From an uncultured Oscillospiraceae bacterium (lineage in GTDB: Bacteria > Bacillota > Clostridia > Oscillospirales > Ruminococcaceae): a stretch of DNA of 37,208 nt. Positions 1 to 8,971 of the stretch are shown here, piece by piece. The stretch covers positions 1-37,208 of the forward strand of contig UQBC01000027.1 of assembly GCA_900539195.1 (NCBI GenBank), given 5' to 3'. The notes below the pieces were generated by a model. The model made no database searches and was not told the origin of the DNA. It was given only the letters and a program-made list of their open reading frames with translations. The position numbers and the translations under genes were made by a program. Within the stretch, counting starts at the first letter, position 1, and every line of letters begins with the position of its first letter.

Positions 1-89
1 CAGTTTTAAAGCGTTGTCTATAATCAACAAATCTCAGATTGCATATTTATTTAAATTGTTGAATATGACGTGAAAAATCATTGTGATAT

Positions 90-118
90 TTGACTTTATC
101 CCAACAATGTGGTATTAT
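90..118 (+). promoter_or_regulatory. Sigma-A type promoter of the chemotaxis receptor gene
   Basis: A -35 box TTGACT (90-95) and a -10 box TATTAT (113-118) are separated by exactly 17 nt. They lie about 45 nt upstream of the receptor start. This is seen in the sequence; activity is inferred from consensus match. Confidence 0.7.
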
Positions 119-164
119 TAAATAATAACGGTTCTGACCGCATAAATATCGGGAGGAAATGCTG

Positions 165-2765
165 ATGTCATCAAAAAAAAATATATCGAAAGAACTTGAA
201 AAATTATCGGACGGCGTTGAAAAAGCACGCAAAAAACGTAAATCGCTCACCGGAAAGATATTCAAATGGATGTGCCTTGCGGTAGGCAGTTCGCTTCTTA
301 TCGTCGGCGGCGTGAATATAAGTATGAACTATAACTTCCTTAAGCAGTCGCTTAAAGATCAGCTTACAGAAGTTGCGGATATGTCGTCTAAAACCATATC
401 AAATCAGCTCAGTTCAATTACCGCCGAGCTTCAACAGATATCCAACGATTCAGGCTTTGATAACCTTTCGGATACCGGCGCACTTTCAACAAAGTGCTTT
501 TCGATACTGACGAAGAATCCCATGCTTACGGACGTCAAGATTGTCAATACAGAGGGTAAGTGTTTCTATGCCGAAACACTGAACTATTCAGAAAACGCAA
601 GCTTCAAACAGGCAGTTGAAACCAAAAAATCCGCAAGCGGCGAGCCGTATGCGACACAGGATCTCAAACAAGTACTTATGGACGTTGCAATTCCTATGTT
701 TGAATCCGATAACAGCACACTGCGCAGTGTGCTTATGGCAAGCGTCGATATGAGTACATTCTCCGCCGTCATCGGTCAGACCAGAATCGGTGAAACCGGC
801 TATACAATGGCTGTCGACCAGACAGGTACAATCATTGCATATCCCGATGAAGAAAAACTCACAGAACGTATAAACTATAAAACGCTTGCACAGGCGGACA
901 GCTCATATCAGGGCATAGCTGACTGCATAAGCAAAGCCGTAAGAGGTGAAAACGGCTTTGCCGAAGTAAATCTTGACGGCGTAAACAAATATGTTACATA
1001 CGCACCTATCGAAAATACCGACGGATGGAGCTGTCTTGTTGTAGCTACACCGTCCGAGTATACCGGAAGCATTGTTCAGTCAATAGCGTTCGGTTCTGTT
1101 GTTTCGATACTCTGCTTTATTGTTTCCGTACTTCTTATACTCACAATCGTCAAAAAGATAATAAAGCCCGTAAAACTCTGTTCGGACAGAATAGTTACAT
1201 TGTCACAAGGCGACCTTCATTCGGCGCCGCTCGACTTTGGCAATAACATTGATAAGGAAATAGGTCAGCTCAGTGAGAGTACAAATCTCATCACAACGCA
1301 TATCAATGCTGTAATATCCGATCTTGACAATATGCTTGCCGCACTCGGCAACGGCGATCTTACATACGCTCCTGCCGATGTTTACCTCGGTGACTTTGCT
1401 CCGCTCAAAGCTTCATATGAGCGTATAATGACGTCGCTCAACAAGACTATGAGCGGAATAAACATAGCGGGGCTGCAGGTTGCAAACGGTGCCGGTCAGG
1501 TATCCTCTGCCGCCGCAAATCTTTCCGAGGGCGCTACAAAACAGGCGGCATCGGTAGAAGAGCTTTCAGCTTCGCTTACCGAGGTTTCCGAAAAGGTAAA
1601 CCGCAATGCCACAAGAGCAGGCGATGCCGCAAAGAACTCAGAACACGCCGCCGAGCTTGTAGGTTCGGGTAATGATCAGATGAAAGTTCTGCTTGAGGCT
1701 ATGCTCAAGATAGACGATACATCAAAGCAGATTGCAAATATCATCAGAACTATCGATGATATTTCGTTCCAGACAAATATTCTCGCTCTCAATGCGGCAG
1801 TCGAAGCCGCAAGAGCAGGCGAAGCCGGCAAGGGATTTGCTGTAGTGGCAGACGAAGTAAGAAACCTCGCAAGCAAGGTTGCACAGGCGGCAAGCGATAC
1901 AACCGAACTTATCGGTGATTCTATCAAAGCGGTTGAAGACGGTACGACTATAGCAAACGAAACCGCACAGACGCTGAGCCTTATAGTAGAAACCACTACC
2001 CAGACAACTGCGCTTATTTCTGATATTTCAACAGCTTGCGAAGAACAGGCAAATGCAATATCACAAATTACAGCGGGCGTCGATCAGATTTCATCTGTTG
2101 TTCAGACAAATTCCGCAACCAGCGAAGAATGTGCCGCTTCCGCAGAAGAGCTTTCGTCACAGGCGGCGATCCTTGACAGCATGGTAAGCAAGTTCAAACT
2201 GAGTGAAAAAATCACAGACGCAGAAGAATCCGAAACCATAAACGAAGAACCCGATGCAGATACAAATGTCAAAAAAATCTTTACAGAAAACGAAAAAGAT
2301 GAAATCAAAAAAAATGTCGAACCGGTAATTGCTGAAGAAAAAGCAATAAGAGCATCAAAGAAAACTGATAAAACCGCAGTTAATAAAAAAGCGACCGAAA
2401 ACAGCGAAATCAAAACGATTGAATTTATCGGACACGAATCCGTCGGAAAGAATGAAAGCATAGGACATGAATCCGTCGGAAAGAATGAAAGCATAGGTCA
2501 TAAATCCGTCGGAAAGAATGAAAGTAATGTTGCCGATAAAGAAAACAAATCGGAAATTGCAGATAAGCCGATAAAGAAAAGCGATAAAAAACAATCTCCG
2601 ATCAAGCCTTTATCCGCTGATTTAGCAAACGCCAAACAGCCCAAAGCAGAAAAAGCCAATGACAATACACTTTCTCAAAAGACAAAGCCAATCGGAATTG
2701 CACATTTCGATACGGCAGTTCAGTCAGACGGCGATTTCAAAGAAGATGTAAACGATAAATACTGA
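165..2765 (+). CDS. Methyl-accepting chemotaxis protein (dCache-HAMP-MCP signal domain)
   Basis: Membrane chemoreceptor that senses an extracellular ligand and controls the CheA kinase. The order is a basic N-terminus, a membrane helix (about residues 30-50), a Cache-type extracellular sensor, a second membrane helix (about 303-330), HAMP, and a long signalling coiled coil. The conserved hairpin tip is present (AVEAARAGEAGKGFAVVADE). After the signalling domain there is an unusual charged Lys/Glu-rich tail of roughly 170 residues with an 11-residue repeat. No C-terminal CheR-binding pentapeptide is visible; it ends in NDKY. An ATG at 159 is in frame, but the GGGAGG at 151-156 is only 2 nt away, so the ATG at 165 (8-nt spacing) is the better start. 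The gene has its own promoter and a strong terminator. The ligand is unknown. Confidence 0.95.
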   Translation: MSSKKNISKELEKLSDGVEKARKKRKSLTGKIFKWMCLAVGSSLLIVGGVNISMNYNFLKQSLKDQLTEVADMSSKTISNQLSSITAELQQISNDSGFDNLSDTGALSTKCFSILTKNPMLTDVKIVNTEGKCFYAETLNYSENASFKQAVETKKSASGEPYATQDLKQVLMDVAIPMFESDNSTLRSVLMASVDMSTFSAVIGQTRIGETGYTMAVDQTGTIIAYPDEEKLTERINYKTLAQADSSYQGIADCISKAVRGENGFAEVNLDGVNKYVTYAPIENTDGWSCLVVATPSEYTGSIVQSIAFGSVVSILCFIVSVLLILTIVKKIIKPVKLCSDRIVTLSQGDLHSAPLDFGNNIDKEIGQLSESTNLITTHINAVISDLDNMLAALGNGDLTYAPADVYLGDFAPLKASYERIMTSLNKTMSGINIAGLQVANGAGQVSSAAANLSEGATKQAASVEELSASLTEVSEKVNRNATRAGDAAKNSEHAAELVGSGNDQMKVLLEAMLKIDDTSKQIANIIRTIDDISFQTNILALNAAVEAARAGEAGKGFAVVADEVRNLASKVAQAASDTTELIGDSIKAVEDGTTIANETAQTLSLIVETTTQTTALISDISTACEEQANAISQITAGVDQISSVVQTNSATSEECAASAEELSSQAAILDSMVSKFKLSEKITDAEESETINEEPDADTNVKKIFTENEKDEIKKNVEPVIAEEKAIRASKKTDKTAVNKKATENSEIKTIEFIGHESVGKNESIGHESVGKNESIGHKSVGKNESNVADKENKSEIADKPIKKSDKKQSPIKPLSADLANAKQPKAEKANDNTLSQKTKPIGIAHFDTAVQSDGDFKEDVNDKY
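2427..2525 (+). repeat. Three tandem 33-bp repeats in the receptor tail
   Basis: Three in-frame copies begin at 2427, 2460 and 2493, each encoding IGHESVGKNES (third copy IGHKSVGKNES). Copies differ by only a few bases, so the expansion is recent or still active. They lie in the flexible cytoplasmic tail. Confidence 0.95.
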
Positions 2766-2773
2766 TTTTAAGC

Positions 2774-2803
2774 AAAGAAGCTGTCGTAACAGACAGCTTC
2801 TTT
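2774..2803 (+). terminator. Intrinsic terminator after the chemotaxis receptor
   Basis: A perfect 12-bp stem, AAAGAAGCTGTC (2774-2785) pairing with GACAGCTTCTTT (2792-2803), has a 6-nt loop and begins 9 nt after the stop codon. Confidence 0.85.
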
Positions 2804-2946
2804 CAGTTTACACAGATGATAATTCATCACCATTAACAGTCATCGGTATTACTTTTCACACGCCTTTTGTGATTTTATCTAAATTTACGCTAAAAATACA
2901 CATAATTCATCAATAAAATTTGTTAAAAAATCTACAAAGAAAAGCG

Positions 2947-2975
2947 TTGAATTTGCACCTGAAATAAGGTATAAT
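2947..2975 (+). promoter_or_regulatory. Promoter of the OadG/OadB operon
   Basis: TTGAAT (2947-2952), a 17-nt spacer and a perfect TATAAT (2970-2975). The transcript would carry a ~80-nt leader containing a small hairpin (TGTGCC near 3001 pairing with GGCACA near 3024). The leader's role is unknown. Confidence 0.75.
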
Positions 2976-3063
2976 TATATTAGTTTTATGCTATGTCGCA
3001 TTGTGCCCTGACAGGCAAAAACGGCACAGCAAAGCGAGAACAATTAAGAATGGAGAATCATGC

Positions 3064-3480
3064 ATGACGGATAATTTACTGCGTACTATGGCGATAATCA
3101 CCGAAGAGTCCGCCGCTCAAAGCATAAGCGGTATGTGGGCTACGGTTATTACCGGTATGGTTGTTGTTTTCCTGATCTTAGGACTGCTTATAGGACTGCT
3201 TTACATCATTTCCTTCTTCTGCAATCTGGGAAACAAGAAGAAAAAAGATGCAAAGGCTGATGAAAAGACTGCTGCACCTGCACCCGCACCCGCTCCTGTA
3301 GAAATTATCGAAGAGGACGAGAACGACGATGAGGTTATAGCTGTTATTTCAGCCGCTATCGCCGCTTACACAGCAGGCGACGGAAAGACCTATGCAATCA
3401 AGAGAATCAAACGTGCCGAAAAACAGCCTCGTTCAAGCTGGGGCAATGCGGGCGTAAACGAAAATACCCGTTCGTTTTAA
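3064..3480 (+). CDS. OadG-type gamma subunit of a Na+-pumping decarboxylase
   Basis: Small membrane anchor of the biotin-dependent sodium-translocating decarboxylases (oxaloacetate, methylmalonyl-CoA or glutaconyl-CoA type). It has one hydrophobic helix (about residues 22-48), then a Lys-rich turn, an Ala/Pro hinge (AAPAPAPAPVEI) and a C-terminal segment with VIAVISAAIAAY, which is characteristic of Clostridia OadG proteins. The ATG at 3064, preceded by GGAGA, was chosen. An upstream in-frame TTG at 3001 would add 21 residues before the membrane helix and lacks support. It is 27 nt ahead of the beta subunit and in the same operon. No alpha (carboxyltransferase) or biotin carrier gene is present here, so the substrate cannot be assigned. 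Confidence 0.85.
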   Translation: MTDNLLRTMAIITEESAAQSISGMWATVITGMVVVFLILGLLIGLLYIISFFCNLGNKKKKDAKADEKTAAPAPAPAPVEIIEEDENDDEVIAVISAAIAAYTAGDGKTYAIKRIKRAEKQPRSSWGNAGVNENTRSF

Positions 3481-3507
3481 AGCTCAGACTAAATAAAGGA
3501 GAACAAG

Positions 3508-4746
3508 ATGGAAATTTTAGACGTTTTCTGGAATGCCCTTGTTGCGCTTGCACAAAAATCGGGCTTCTGTAACATAACCCCTCAGCAGGGACTTATGATA
3601 GCTGTTTCATTCTTACTTATGTATCTTGCTATAGTAAGAAAGTTTGAGCCTCTGCTGTTACTTCCTATCGCTTTTGGTATGATGCTTACCAACATTCCCG
3701 GTGCGAATATGTTCCACCCGGAAATGTTCGGTATCAGCCCGGATCCCGCAATAGCGGAAGCGTTTGCAAAAGACGGCGTTAACTACGGCGAAGTACTTCA
3801 CAACGGCGGTCTGCTCGATATTCTGTATCTCGGCGTTAAGCTTCAGATATTCCCTCCGCTGATATTCTTAGGAATCGGCTGTATGACAGACTTCGGTCCT
3901 CTGATAGCAAACCCCAAGAGCTTACTGCTCGGTGCAGCGGCTCAGCTCGGTATCTTTATAACTTTCCTCGGTGCGTGTGCACTCAGCCTTACAGGTATTG
4001 ACGGAGTTGCTTTCACATTCAAGGAAGCCGCATCGATCGGTATCATAGGCGGTGCCGACGGACCTACCGCAATATTCCTTACTTCAAAGCTGGCTCCGCA
4101 ACTGCTCGGCTCTATAGCGGTCGCCGCATATTCCTATATGGCACTCGTTCCTGTAATTCAGCCTCCTATAATGAAGCTCCTTACAACAAAGAAAGAGCGT
4201 GCCATTGTAATGGACGGATTACGTCCCGTTTCAAAGAGAGAAAAGATCATATTCCCTGTAGCTGTAACACTTATCGTTGCTTTCATCGTTCCCGATGCTA
4301 CTCCTCTTGTAGGTATGCTTATGCTCGGTAACCTCTTCAGAGAGAGCGGCGTTGTAGACAGACTTGTAAAGACAGCTTCCAACGAACTGATGAACATTAT
4401 CACAATCATGCTGGGCACGGTTGTAGGCGCTACCGCAACAGCGGCTAACTTCCTCACGCTCAAGACAATAATGATAGTTGTTCTCGGTCTTATCGCTTTC
4501 TGCTTCGGTACAGCAGGCGGTCTGTTACTTGCAAAGCTCATGAACAAGCTTTCAGGCGGCAAGATAAACCCTCTTATCGGTTCAGCCGGTGTATCCGCAG
4601 TTCCTATGGCTGCCCGTGTTTCACAGACAGTCGGCTCTAAGGAAAACCCCTCAAACTTCCTTCTCATGCACGCTATGGGACCGAACGTTGCAGGCGTTAT
4701 CGGTTCAGCCGTTGCCGCAGGTGTTCTGCTTAACATCTTTGGCTAA
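3508..4746 (+). CDS. Beta subunit of a Na+-translocating decarboxylase (OadB/GcdB/MmdB family)
   Basis: Integral membrane subunit that decarboxylates carboxybiotin and couples this to Na+ export. The 412-residue protein is very hydrophobic along its length and contains the family signature GGADGPTAIF (around residue 185), plus a Gly-rich PMAARVSQ segment towards the end. Length fits the family (about 375-430). The RBS AAAGGAG lies about 10 nt upstream of ATG 3508. It forms a two-gene operon with the gamma subunit and ends at a strong terminator. Family is certain; which decarboxylase it belongs to is not, because the alpha subunit must be encoded elsewhere. Confidence 0.95.
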   Translation: MEILDVFWNALVALAQKSGFCNITPQQGLMIAVSFLLMYLAIVRKFEPLLLLPIAFGMMLTNIPGANMFHPEMFGISPDPAIAEAFAKDGVNYGEVLHNGGLLDILYLGVKLQIFPPLIFLGIGCMTDFGPLIANPKSLLLGAAAQLGIFITFLGACALSLTGIDGVAFTFKEAASIGIIGGADGPTAIFLTSKLAPQLLGSIAVAAYSYMALVPVIQPPIMKLLTTKKERAIVMDGLRPVSKREKIIFPVAVTLIVAFIVPDATPLVGMLMLGNLFRESGVVDRLVKTASNELMNIITIMLGTVVGATATAANFLTLKTIMIVVLGLIAFCFGTAGGLLLAKLMNKLSGGKINPLIGSAGVSAVPMAARVSQTVGSKENPSNFLLMHAMGPNVAGVIGSAVAAGVLLNIFG

Positions 4747-4766
4747 TCTGAATATATGATAGCTTG

Positions 4767-4790
4767 ACCCCTTATCGTAAGATAAGGGGT
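4767..4790 (+). terminator. Terminator of the OadG/OadB operon
   Basis: A perfect 10-bp stem, ACCCCTTATC (4767-4776) and GATAAGGGGT (4781-4790), with GTAA loop, followed by TTGTTAT. Confidence 0.85.
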
Positions 4791-4802
4791 TTGTTATATG
4801 CA

Positions 4803-4835
4803 AAATGACCTGTGTACTCAGTACACAGGTCATTT
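4803..4835. terminator. Bidirectional hairpin between convergent operons
   Basis: A perfect 15-bp inverted repeat, AAATGACCTGTGTAC (4803-4817) and GTACACAGGTCATTT (4821-4835), with a 3-nt loop. It sits between the rightward decarboxylase operon and the leftward acetyltransferase gene, so it probably terminates transcripts from both sides. Confidence 0.75.
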
Positions 4836-4844
4836 GCGTTTCTG

Positions 4845-5282
4845 TTAATCCAGATGCAATATAAATCCCGTCTTTTCCTTATCGTCATACCCTGCCCGTC
4901 TGTATAAGTTCAGAGTGCTTTCAAGCTTGGAACCTGTCATAAGTATAAGCCTGTAGCAGTTTTCAGCCTTTGCTATCTCCTTTGCCTTGTCAAGGCACGC
5001 AGTAGCTAGCCCTCTGCCACGATATTCACTGTCTGTCACTACATTCTCGACAAACGCATAAGAACGTGGTCCGTGCGTCATATTCAGCACTATTATGCAG
5101 GTACAGGTAGATACTATTTTGCCGTCCTCTTCTGCTACAATAAAGTGATAATCTGGATCACACACAAGCCTATGCCACAGTTCTTTGGTTTTGCCCGAAT
5201 ATTCGGGTACGTTTGTTTCATGCAGCTGACAAAAAAGGCTCATCAGCTGTTCGTATTCATCTTCACGCACTTCCCGTATCAT
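4845..5282 (-). CDS. GNAT-family N-acetyltransferase
   Basis: Acetyl-CoA-dependent acetyltransferase of 145 residues, the normal size for a single GNAT domain. The acetyl-CoA binding motif A is seen as RGRGLA (residues 88-93) after a beta strand (AFVENVVTD), and the C-terminal part has the expected ARRAGY-like turn (YRRAGYDD). The start ATG follows a perfect AGGAGG placed inside the end of the upstream lipoprotein gene. The two genes overlap by 20 nt, indicating translational coupling as the last gene of the cyclase operon. The acceptor substrate (amine, peptide or small molecule) cannot be told from sequence. Confidence 0.9.
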   Translation of the reverse strand: MIREVREDEYEQLMSLFCQLHETNVPEYSGKTKELWHRLVCDPDYHFIVAEEDGKIVSTCTCIIVLNMTHGPRSYAFVENVVTDSEYRGRGLATACLDKAKEIAKAENCYRLILMTGSKLESTLNLYRRAGYDDKEKTGFILHLD

Positions 5283-6321
5283 CGTTTCCTCCTATTTTTA
5301 TGCTATCCATAATTATATGATCAAACGATGAATCATATCCGCCGACACGATTGACTGCGAAATAGTTTATTCCTATTTTTTCAGGCGAATCATCATCAAA
5401 ATAAGTTATTTTGTATTCTATCTGATACACATTCCCATTTGCACCGATAACATCATATATTATCATTTCATCAGTCATTTGCTCAATTGTTCCGTAATTT
5501 ACCCTCTTTGTGGCAAATTGATTATACACTGATGAATAACCTGTGGCGCTTCCGCCGATAAATTGAAAAACATCGGATACCTTCGCTTTCAGTTCATCAT
5601 TTTTCATAGAATTTCTGAACTGTCCGTACAGCCATTCGCTGTCGCCTTTTCCCAATGCACAAAGCATATTATCGGCATATGCCTCTCTGACGCTTAGCGA
5701 AAACGCTTCTCTATCAGGTATTTCAGTATATTCCGAGGGTAGCTTACAAGGACTCAAGCATTCTATAAACTCACCTATTCTTACTTTGCTGTCCTCTTTT
5801 TCGTAATCATCATCACGCTGTACAACGGCAATATCCATAATACCGACATTATCTTCATTCTGCTTATACGCAAAGCATATCCGCATATCAATATCATACA
5901 CCGTACCTTTATCGGTAACGACGTCTTCTATCGACCAACCGGCAGTATAGTTATTTGTATAGTCGATACTGTCGATATTGTGGAACTGCGACCACGACTT
6001 TAGATCGTTGATTTCTTCAAAAGTCCTGTCTTTATCGATCTCACCGTCTAAAAAGGCAAAAGCTTTTTCTGCTTCAGCTTTTATATCATGCTTTTCGGCA
6101 ACAGGTTTTGCTATCTGCTTTTCTATAGCACTGCTGTCTTTGTGTAAAAATGCGTTGTATACTTCTCTGCAATATTCAAGTGCCGCTTTATCATATTCAT
6201 GTCTGTATCTGAAGTAACTTACCGTCTGAACAAACTGTTTACAACCGCTTGACGATACAGCAAGGAGTGCTGTCAGAAACAGCACTCCTATTGAACTTAT
6301 AGCCGATTTATTTTGGGTCAT
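5263..6321 (-). CDS. Secreted lipoprotein of unknown function
   Basis: Not recognised beyond its export signal. The N-terminus has a basic region, a hydrophobic core and a lipobox ending in SSSGC with the modifiable Cys at residue 27, so it should be anchored on the outer face of the membrane. The remaining ~325 residues are soluble, acidic and look like two similar halves, each with a Tyr/Asp-rich strand pattern such as YDIDMRICF and YQIEYKITYF; a duplicated domain is an inference. It starts 3 nt after the stop of the diguanylate cyclase, with its RBS (AGGAG) inside the cyclase's last codons. It may therefore act in the same sensory response. Confidence 0.8.
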   Translation of the reverse strand: MTQNKSAISSIGVLFLTALLAVSSSGCKQFVQTVSYFRYRHEYDKAALEYCREVYNAFLHKDSSAIEKQIAKPVAEKHDIKAEAEKAFAFLDGEIDKDRTFEEINDLKSWSQFHNIDSIDYTNNYTAGWSIEDVVTDKGTVYDIDMRICFAYKQNEDNVGIMDIAVVQRDDDYEKEDSKVRIGEFIECLSPCKLPSEYTEIPDREAFSLSVREAYADNMLCALGKGDSEWLYGQFRNSMKNDELKAKVSDVFQFIGGSATGYSSVYNQFATKRVNYGTIEQMTDEMIIYDVIGANGNVYQIEYKITYFDDDSPEKIGINYFAVNRVGGYDSSFDHIIMDSIKIGGNDDTGSA

Positions 6322-6324
6322 GAA

Positions 6325-8457
6325 TTACTCCTGTACAGATGCATCAGACTTAGTATCATCTGCGGGAGCATTTGTTTCTTCAGCTGTGCCGATAATATCT
6401 TCTTCCTCAACCTCAGCAGAAGCAGGCGTAGCTACTGTTTCCTTATTGAGAATACCGAAGTTCGACTTACCGTTCTTCTTGATCTTGTACATTGCGTCGT
6501 CTGCCATACCGATTATCTCGTCAACGTGCATTGAAGAATCCTTGATGATTGAAATACCGATACTTGCATTGACGCTGAGCTTGTCGCCGTTATCCGACGT
6601 AAAGCCTTCCTTAAGTCCCGACAGAATATCACGGGCAACTCTTGTGGGATCGTTTGTTTCAACATTTCTTATGCAAGCTACAAACTCATCGCCGCCGTAA
6701 CGTCCGGCTGTACCGAAGCCCTTGATTACAAAGTTTATCGTATTTGCAACAAACTTCAGTACCTGGTCGCCTGTAGCGTGGCTGTATTTATCGTTGTAGA
6801 TCTTGAAGTCATCAACGTCTATGAACAGAATAGCAAATTCGCTCTTGCGTACATTGATAAGCTCTATTTCGTTATCAATTGTACGCTCGATAGACTCACG
6901 GTTGTAAAGACCTGTAAGGCTGTCATAGCTTGCTCTTTCAGTGAGGAGTTTTTCACTCTTCTTTGCTCGGTCGATATCAACGATAACGCCGACTATCTTA
7001 GCAATATTTCCATCTCTGTCACGGATAGTTGCGGTACGCATAAGTATCCAGATGTAGTCGCCGTAGATGTTCTTCCAACGGTACTCATTGCCTGCAAATT
7101 CTTCGCCCTTTGAAAGCTTTTCAAGATCCTTGTGATAACGTTCGTTATCCTCAGGATGAACCTTAACCTTGAGCAGGAAGCTGTCGCCGAAATGATCTGA
7201 CGGTGCACGGTAACTGAACTTCTTATTGAAGTTATTCGAGAAGATAACATCATTTGTCTTGAAGTTCCACTCAAAGATTATGTTATCCGACATTTCTATG
7301 ATCGTGCGGTATCTGCCTTCGCTTACAACGATATCATCTATAAGATCGTTGAATGTACGCGCTATCTGACCGTACTCGTTATTTGCGATTACGTTTATTC
7401 TTGCCTCGTGGTCGCCTCTGTGCACCTTTACAAGTGTTTCTTCGATAACCTTGATAGGCTTTGTAATTATAAATATAAGAACAACAGCCGCCGCTATAAG
7501 AACAATCGATACAAATACTATTATACCGATTATGCTTCCCATAGCTTCGCCGGATAAAGTATAAGCCTTATCTGTTTCGGCTATGATAGCGAGCATCCAG
7601 TTACCCTCTTCACCCTCGTTGATGGTCGCCATCTTGGATGCAAAACCTATTGTCGGGATAGCGCCGTTGTCTGTACCCTTGAAATTATCGACCTCAACCA
7701 CTGAGCCGACCTGGGCATTTTCTGTAAACTTGAGATAAGCTTTGTTTTTTGCATCTGAAGTATTGCCCATATAGTCGCCATGCATAATCGAACCGTTGGG
7801 ATCTATAAGTATAAGCTTACTGTTGTTTGCAAACTGTGAAGAAGTTGCAAAAGAGTTGAGCGCTGTGTTGTTGAAAAAGGTAACAACATAGTAGTCACCA
7901 ACAGCATATTTTACAACCAGACGCAGGCTGTCGCCGTTCCTGGCAGGCAAAGGATCCTTATGTTCCTTGTCGCCATCCTTAAAAGAAGTATATACATCGG
8001 AGGTATAGAATGTTACCTCGCCGTCCTTCTTTGAACAGATGCTCTTTAACGTATTGCTGAGTGTATCGTCCTTTGAAATACCTGAAAGGTCACCTGTAGA
8101 AACAACGGGGAGATAATCGCTTTTATTGACGATCATGATACGGTCGATTCTGACATTATCATTATCGGAAGAAGCAATAGCCGAATAGATGTCAAGCGCA
8201 TCTGTAGATGTTGGATTTTTCTCGCTGTTGAATTCCAGTATATCCGGGTTGTCGGCTATCTGCTTTGCGCTTGCCGATATTATACGGAAATACTCCGAAA
8301 TATTATAGGTCTGATTTTCAGTCATTGACTGCGCTGTCTGTTTGTAATTCTTAAGCGCAAGCTTGTTCATCTCAACGTTTGCAACAGACGCAAATACAAC
8401 AGACGGAATGATCACAAAGCAAGCGAGCACTATGATCAATAAGCTTTTGATCTTCAT
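6325..8457 (-). CDS. Membrane diguanylate cyclase with Cache, HAMP, PAS and GGDEF domains
   Basis: Makes the second messenger cyclic di-GMP in response to an outside signal. Order: membrane helix (residues 5-25), extracellular Cache-like sensor (about 30-305), second membrane helix (about 308-332), HAMP (about 333-385), PAS/PAC (about 390-500), and GGDEF. The active site is intact (RYGGDEF, GGDEF at residues 588-592; metal-binding FIDVDDFK upstream). The RxxD inhibitory site expected just before the signature reads KGFG, so classical product inhibition should be absent. A ~45-residue Ala/Glu/Asp-rich tail follows the catalytic domain. It is first gene of an operon with the lipoprotein and the acetyltransferase. 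Confidence 0.95.
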   Translation of the reverse strand: MKIKSLLIIVLACFVIIPSVVFASVANVEMNKLALKNYKQTAQSMTENQTYNISEYFRIISASAKQIADNPDILEFNSEKNPTSTDALDIYSAIASSDNDNVRIDRIMIVNKSDYLPVVSTGDLSGISKDDTLSNTLKSICSKKDGEVTFYTSDVYTSFKDGDKEHKDPLPARNGDSLRLVVKYAVGDYYVVTFFNNTALNSFATSSQFANNSKLILIDPNGSIMHGDYMGNTSDAKNKAYLKFTENAQVGSVVEVDNFKGTDNGAIPTIGFASKMATINEGEEGNWMLAIIAETDKAYTLSGEAMGSIIGIIVFVSIVLIAAAVVLIFIITKPIKVIEETLVKVHRGDHEARINVIANNEYGQIARTFNDLIDDIVVSEGRYRTIIEMSDNIIFEWNFKTNDVIFSNNFNKKFSYRAPSDHFGDSFLLKVKVHPEDNERYHKDLEKLSKGEEFAGNEYRWKNIYGDYIWILMRTATIRDRDGNIAKIVGVIVDIDRAKKSEKLLTERASYDSLTGLYNRESIERTIDNEIELINVRKSEFAILFIDVDDFKIYNDKYSHATGDQVLKFVANTINFVIKGFGTAGRYGGDEFVACIRNVETNDPTRVARDILSGLKEGFTSDNGDKLSVNASIGISIIKDSSMHVDEIIGMADDAMYKIKKNGKSNFGILNKETVATPASAEVEEEDIIGTAEETNAPADDTKSDASVQE

Positions 8458-8537
8458 AAAAAAATAACCAACCTTTCCCTCGTCTTTACGGTATATTCCT
8501 ATCCTTTACGGACGATGGTCATACTAATTCTCAGGAT

Positions 8538-8566
8538 ATTATATCATATTTTTGTCTGATAGTAAA
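8538..8566 (-). promoter_or_regulatory. Promoter of the diguanylate cyclase operon
   Basis: Read on the minus strand: TTTACT (8566-8561), a 17-nt spacer and a perfect TATAAT (8543-8538), about 80 nt upstream of the start codon. The leader does not resemble a cyclic di-GMP riboswitch. Confidence 0.75.
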
Positions 8567-8667
8567 GCGTTTGTAGCGATTTTATTAGATTTAACTAATA
8601 TAAAGCGGTTTGTTTTGTGCAAAAAAGCGAATTTGTGTAATCGTTTAACCGATAACCGTTTCAATGA

Positions 8668-8696
8668 TTGAAAAAAATTGATGTTTCGCTTATAAT
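8668..8696 (+). promoter_or_regulatory. Near-perfect promoter of the 31-codon unit
   Basis: TTGAAA (8668-8673), 17-nt spacer, TATAAT (8691-8696). It starts about 75 nt before the short ORF. The leader can form two mutually exclusive hairpins (GCCGA with TCGGC, or TGTCGG with CCGACA). Confidence 0.75.
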
Positions 8697-8773
8697 TATG
8701 CGGTGCCGATGCTGAATTCTTGTCGGCAATTCACGGTTTTGATCCGACAGGCGCATAAACGAAAGGAGGATTT

Positions 8774-8869
8774 ATGAACAAAAGAATTTCTTACCGCTCG
8801 ACAGTGAGCGCCTGCTATATAGGTGTTGTCTGCCACGCAAAACGCAAAAAGTGGGAAACCACGGGATAA
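8774..8869 (+). pseudogene. 31-codon ORF: probable N-terminal remnant of an MFS transporter, or a small peptide gene
   Basis: Begins MNKRISYRSTVSACYIG with a strong AAAGGAGG 4 nt upstream and a consensus promoter, so it is very likely transcribed and translated. From family knowledge, the first ~20 residues look like the start of Clostridial major facilitator transporters (ACYIGYITQA-type), but the frame turns to HAKRKKWETTG and stops. The ~100 nt between the stop and the terminator show no transporter coding. The simplest reading is a transporter gene that lost nearly all its body while keeping promoter, start and terminator. A genuine small peptide or regulatory leader is the alternative. 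Confidence 0.5.
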
Positions 8870-8971
8870 GCCGAAATAAAGCGGGATAAATCAGTACAAA
8901 GCTGATTGTTATGCGGTTTGTTGCGTATCACAAGTGGTATATCCGGCACGATGCTCAAAAGTGAGTTGTCA

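Noticed and set aside
2102..2594. Long minus-strand open frames within the chemotaxis receptor tail.
   Set aside because: They mirror the repetitive coding strand, are Ser/Phe-rich by composition and have no ribosome binding site.
8458..8540. Cyclic di-GMP riboswitch in the leader of the diguanylate cyclase.
   Set aside because: The ~75-nt leader lacks the conserved GEMM core and a matching fold.
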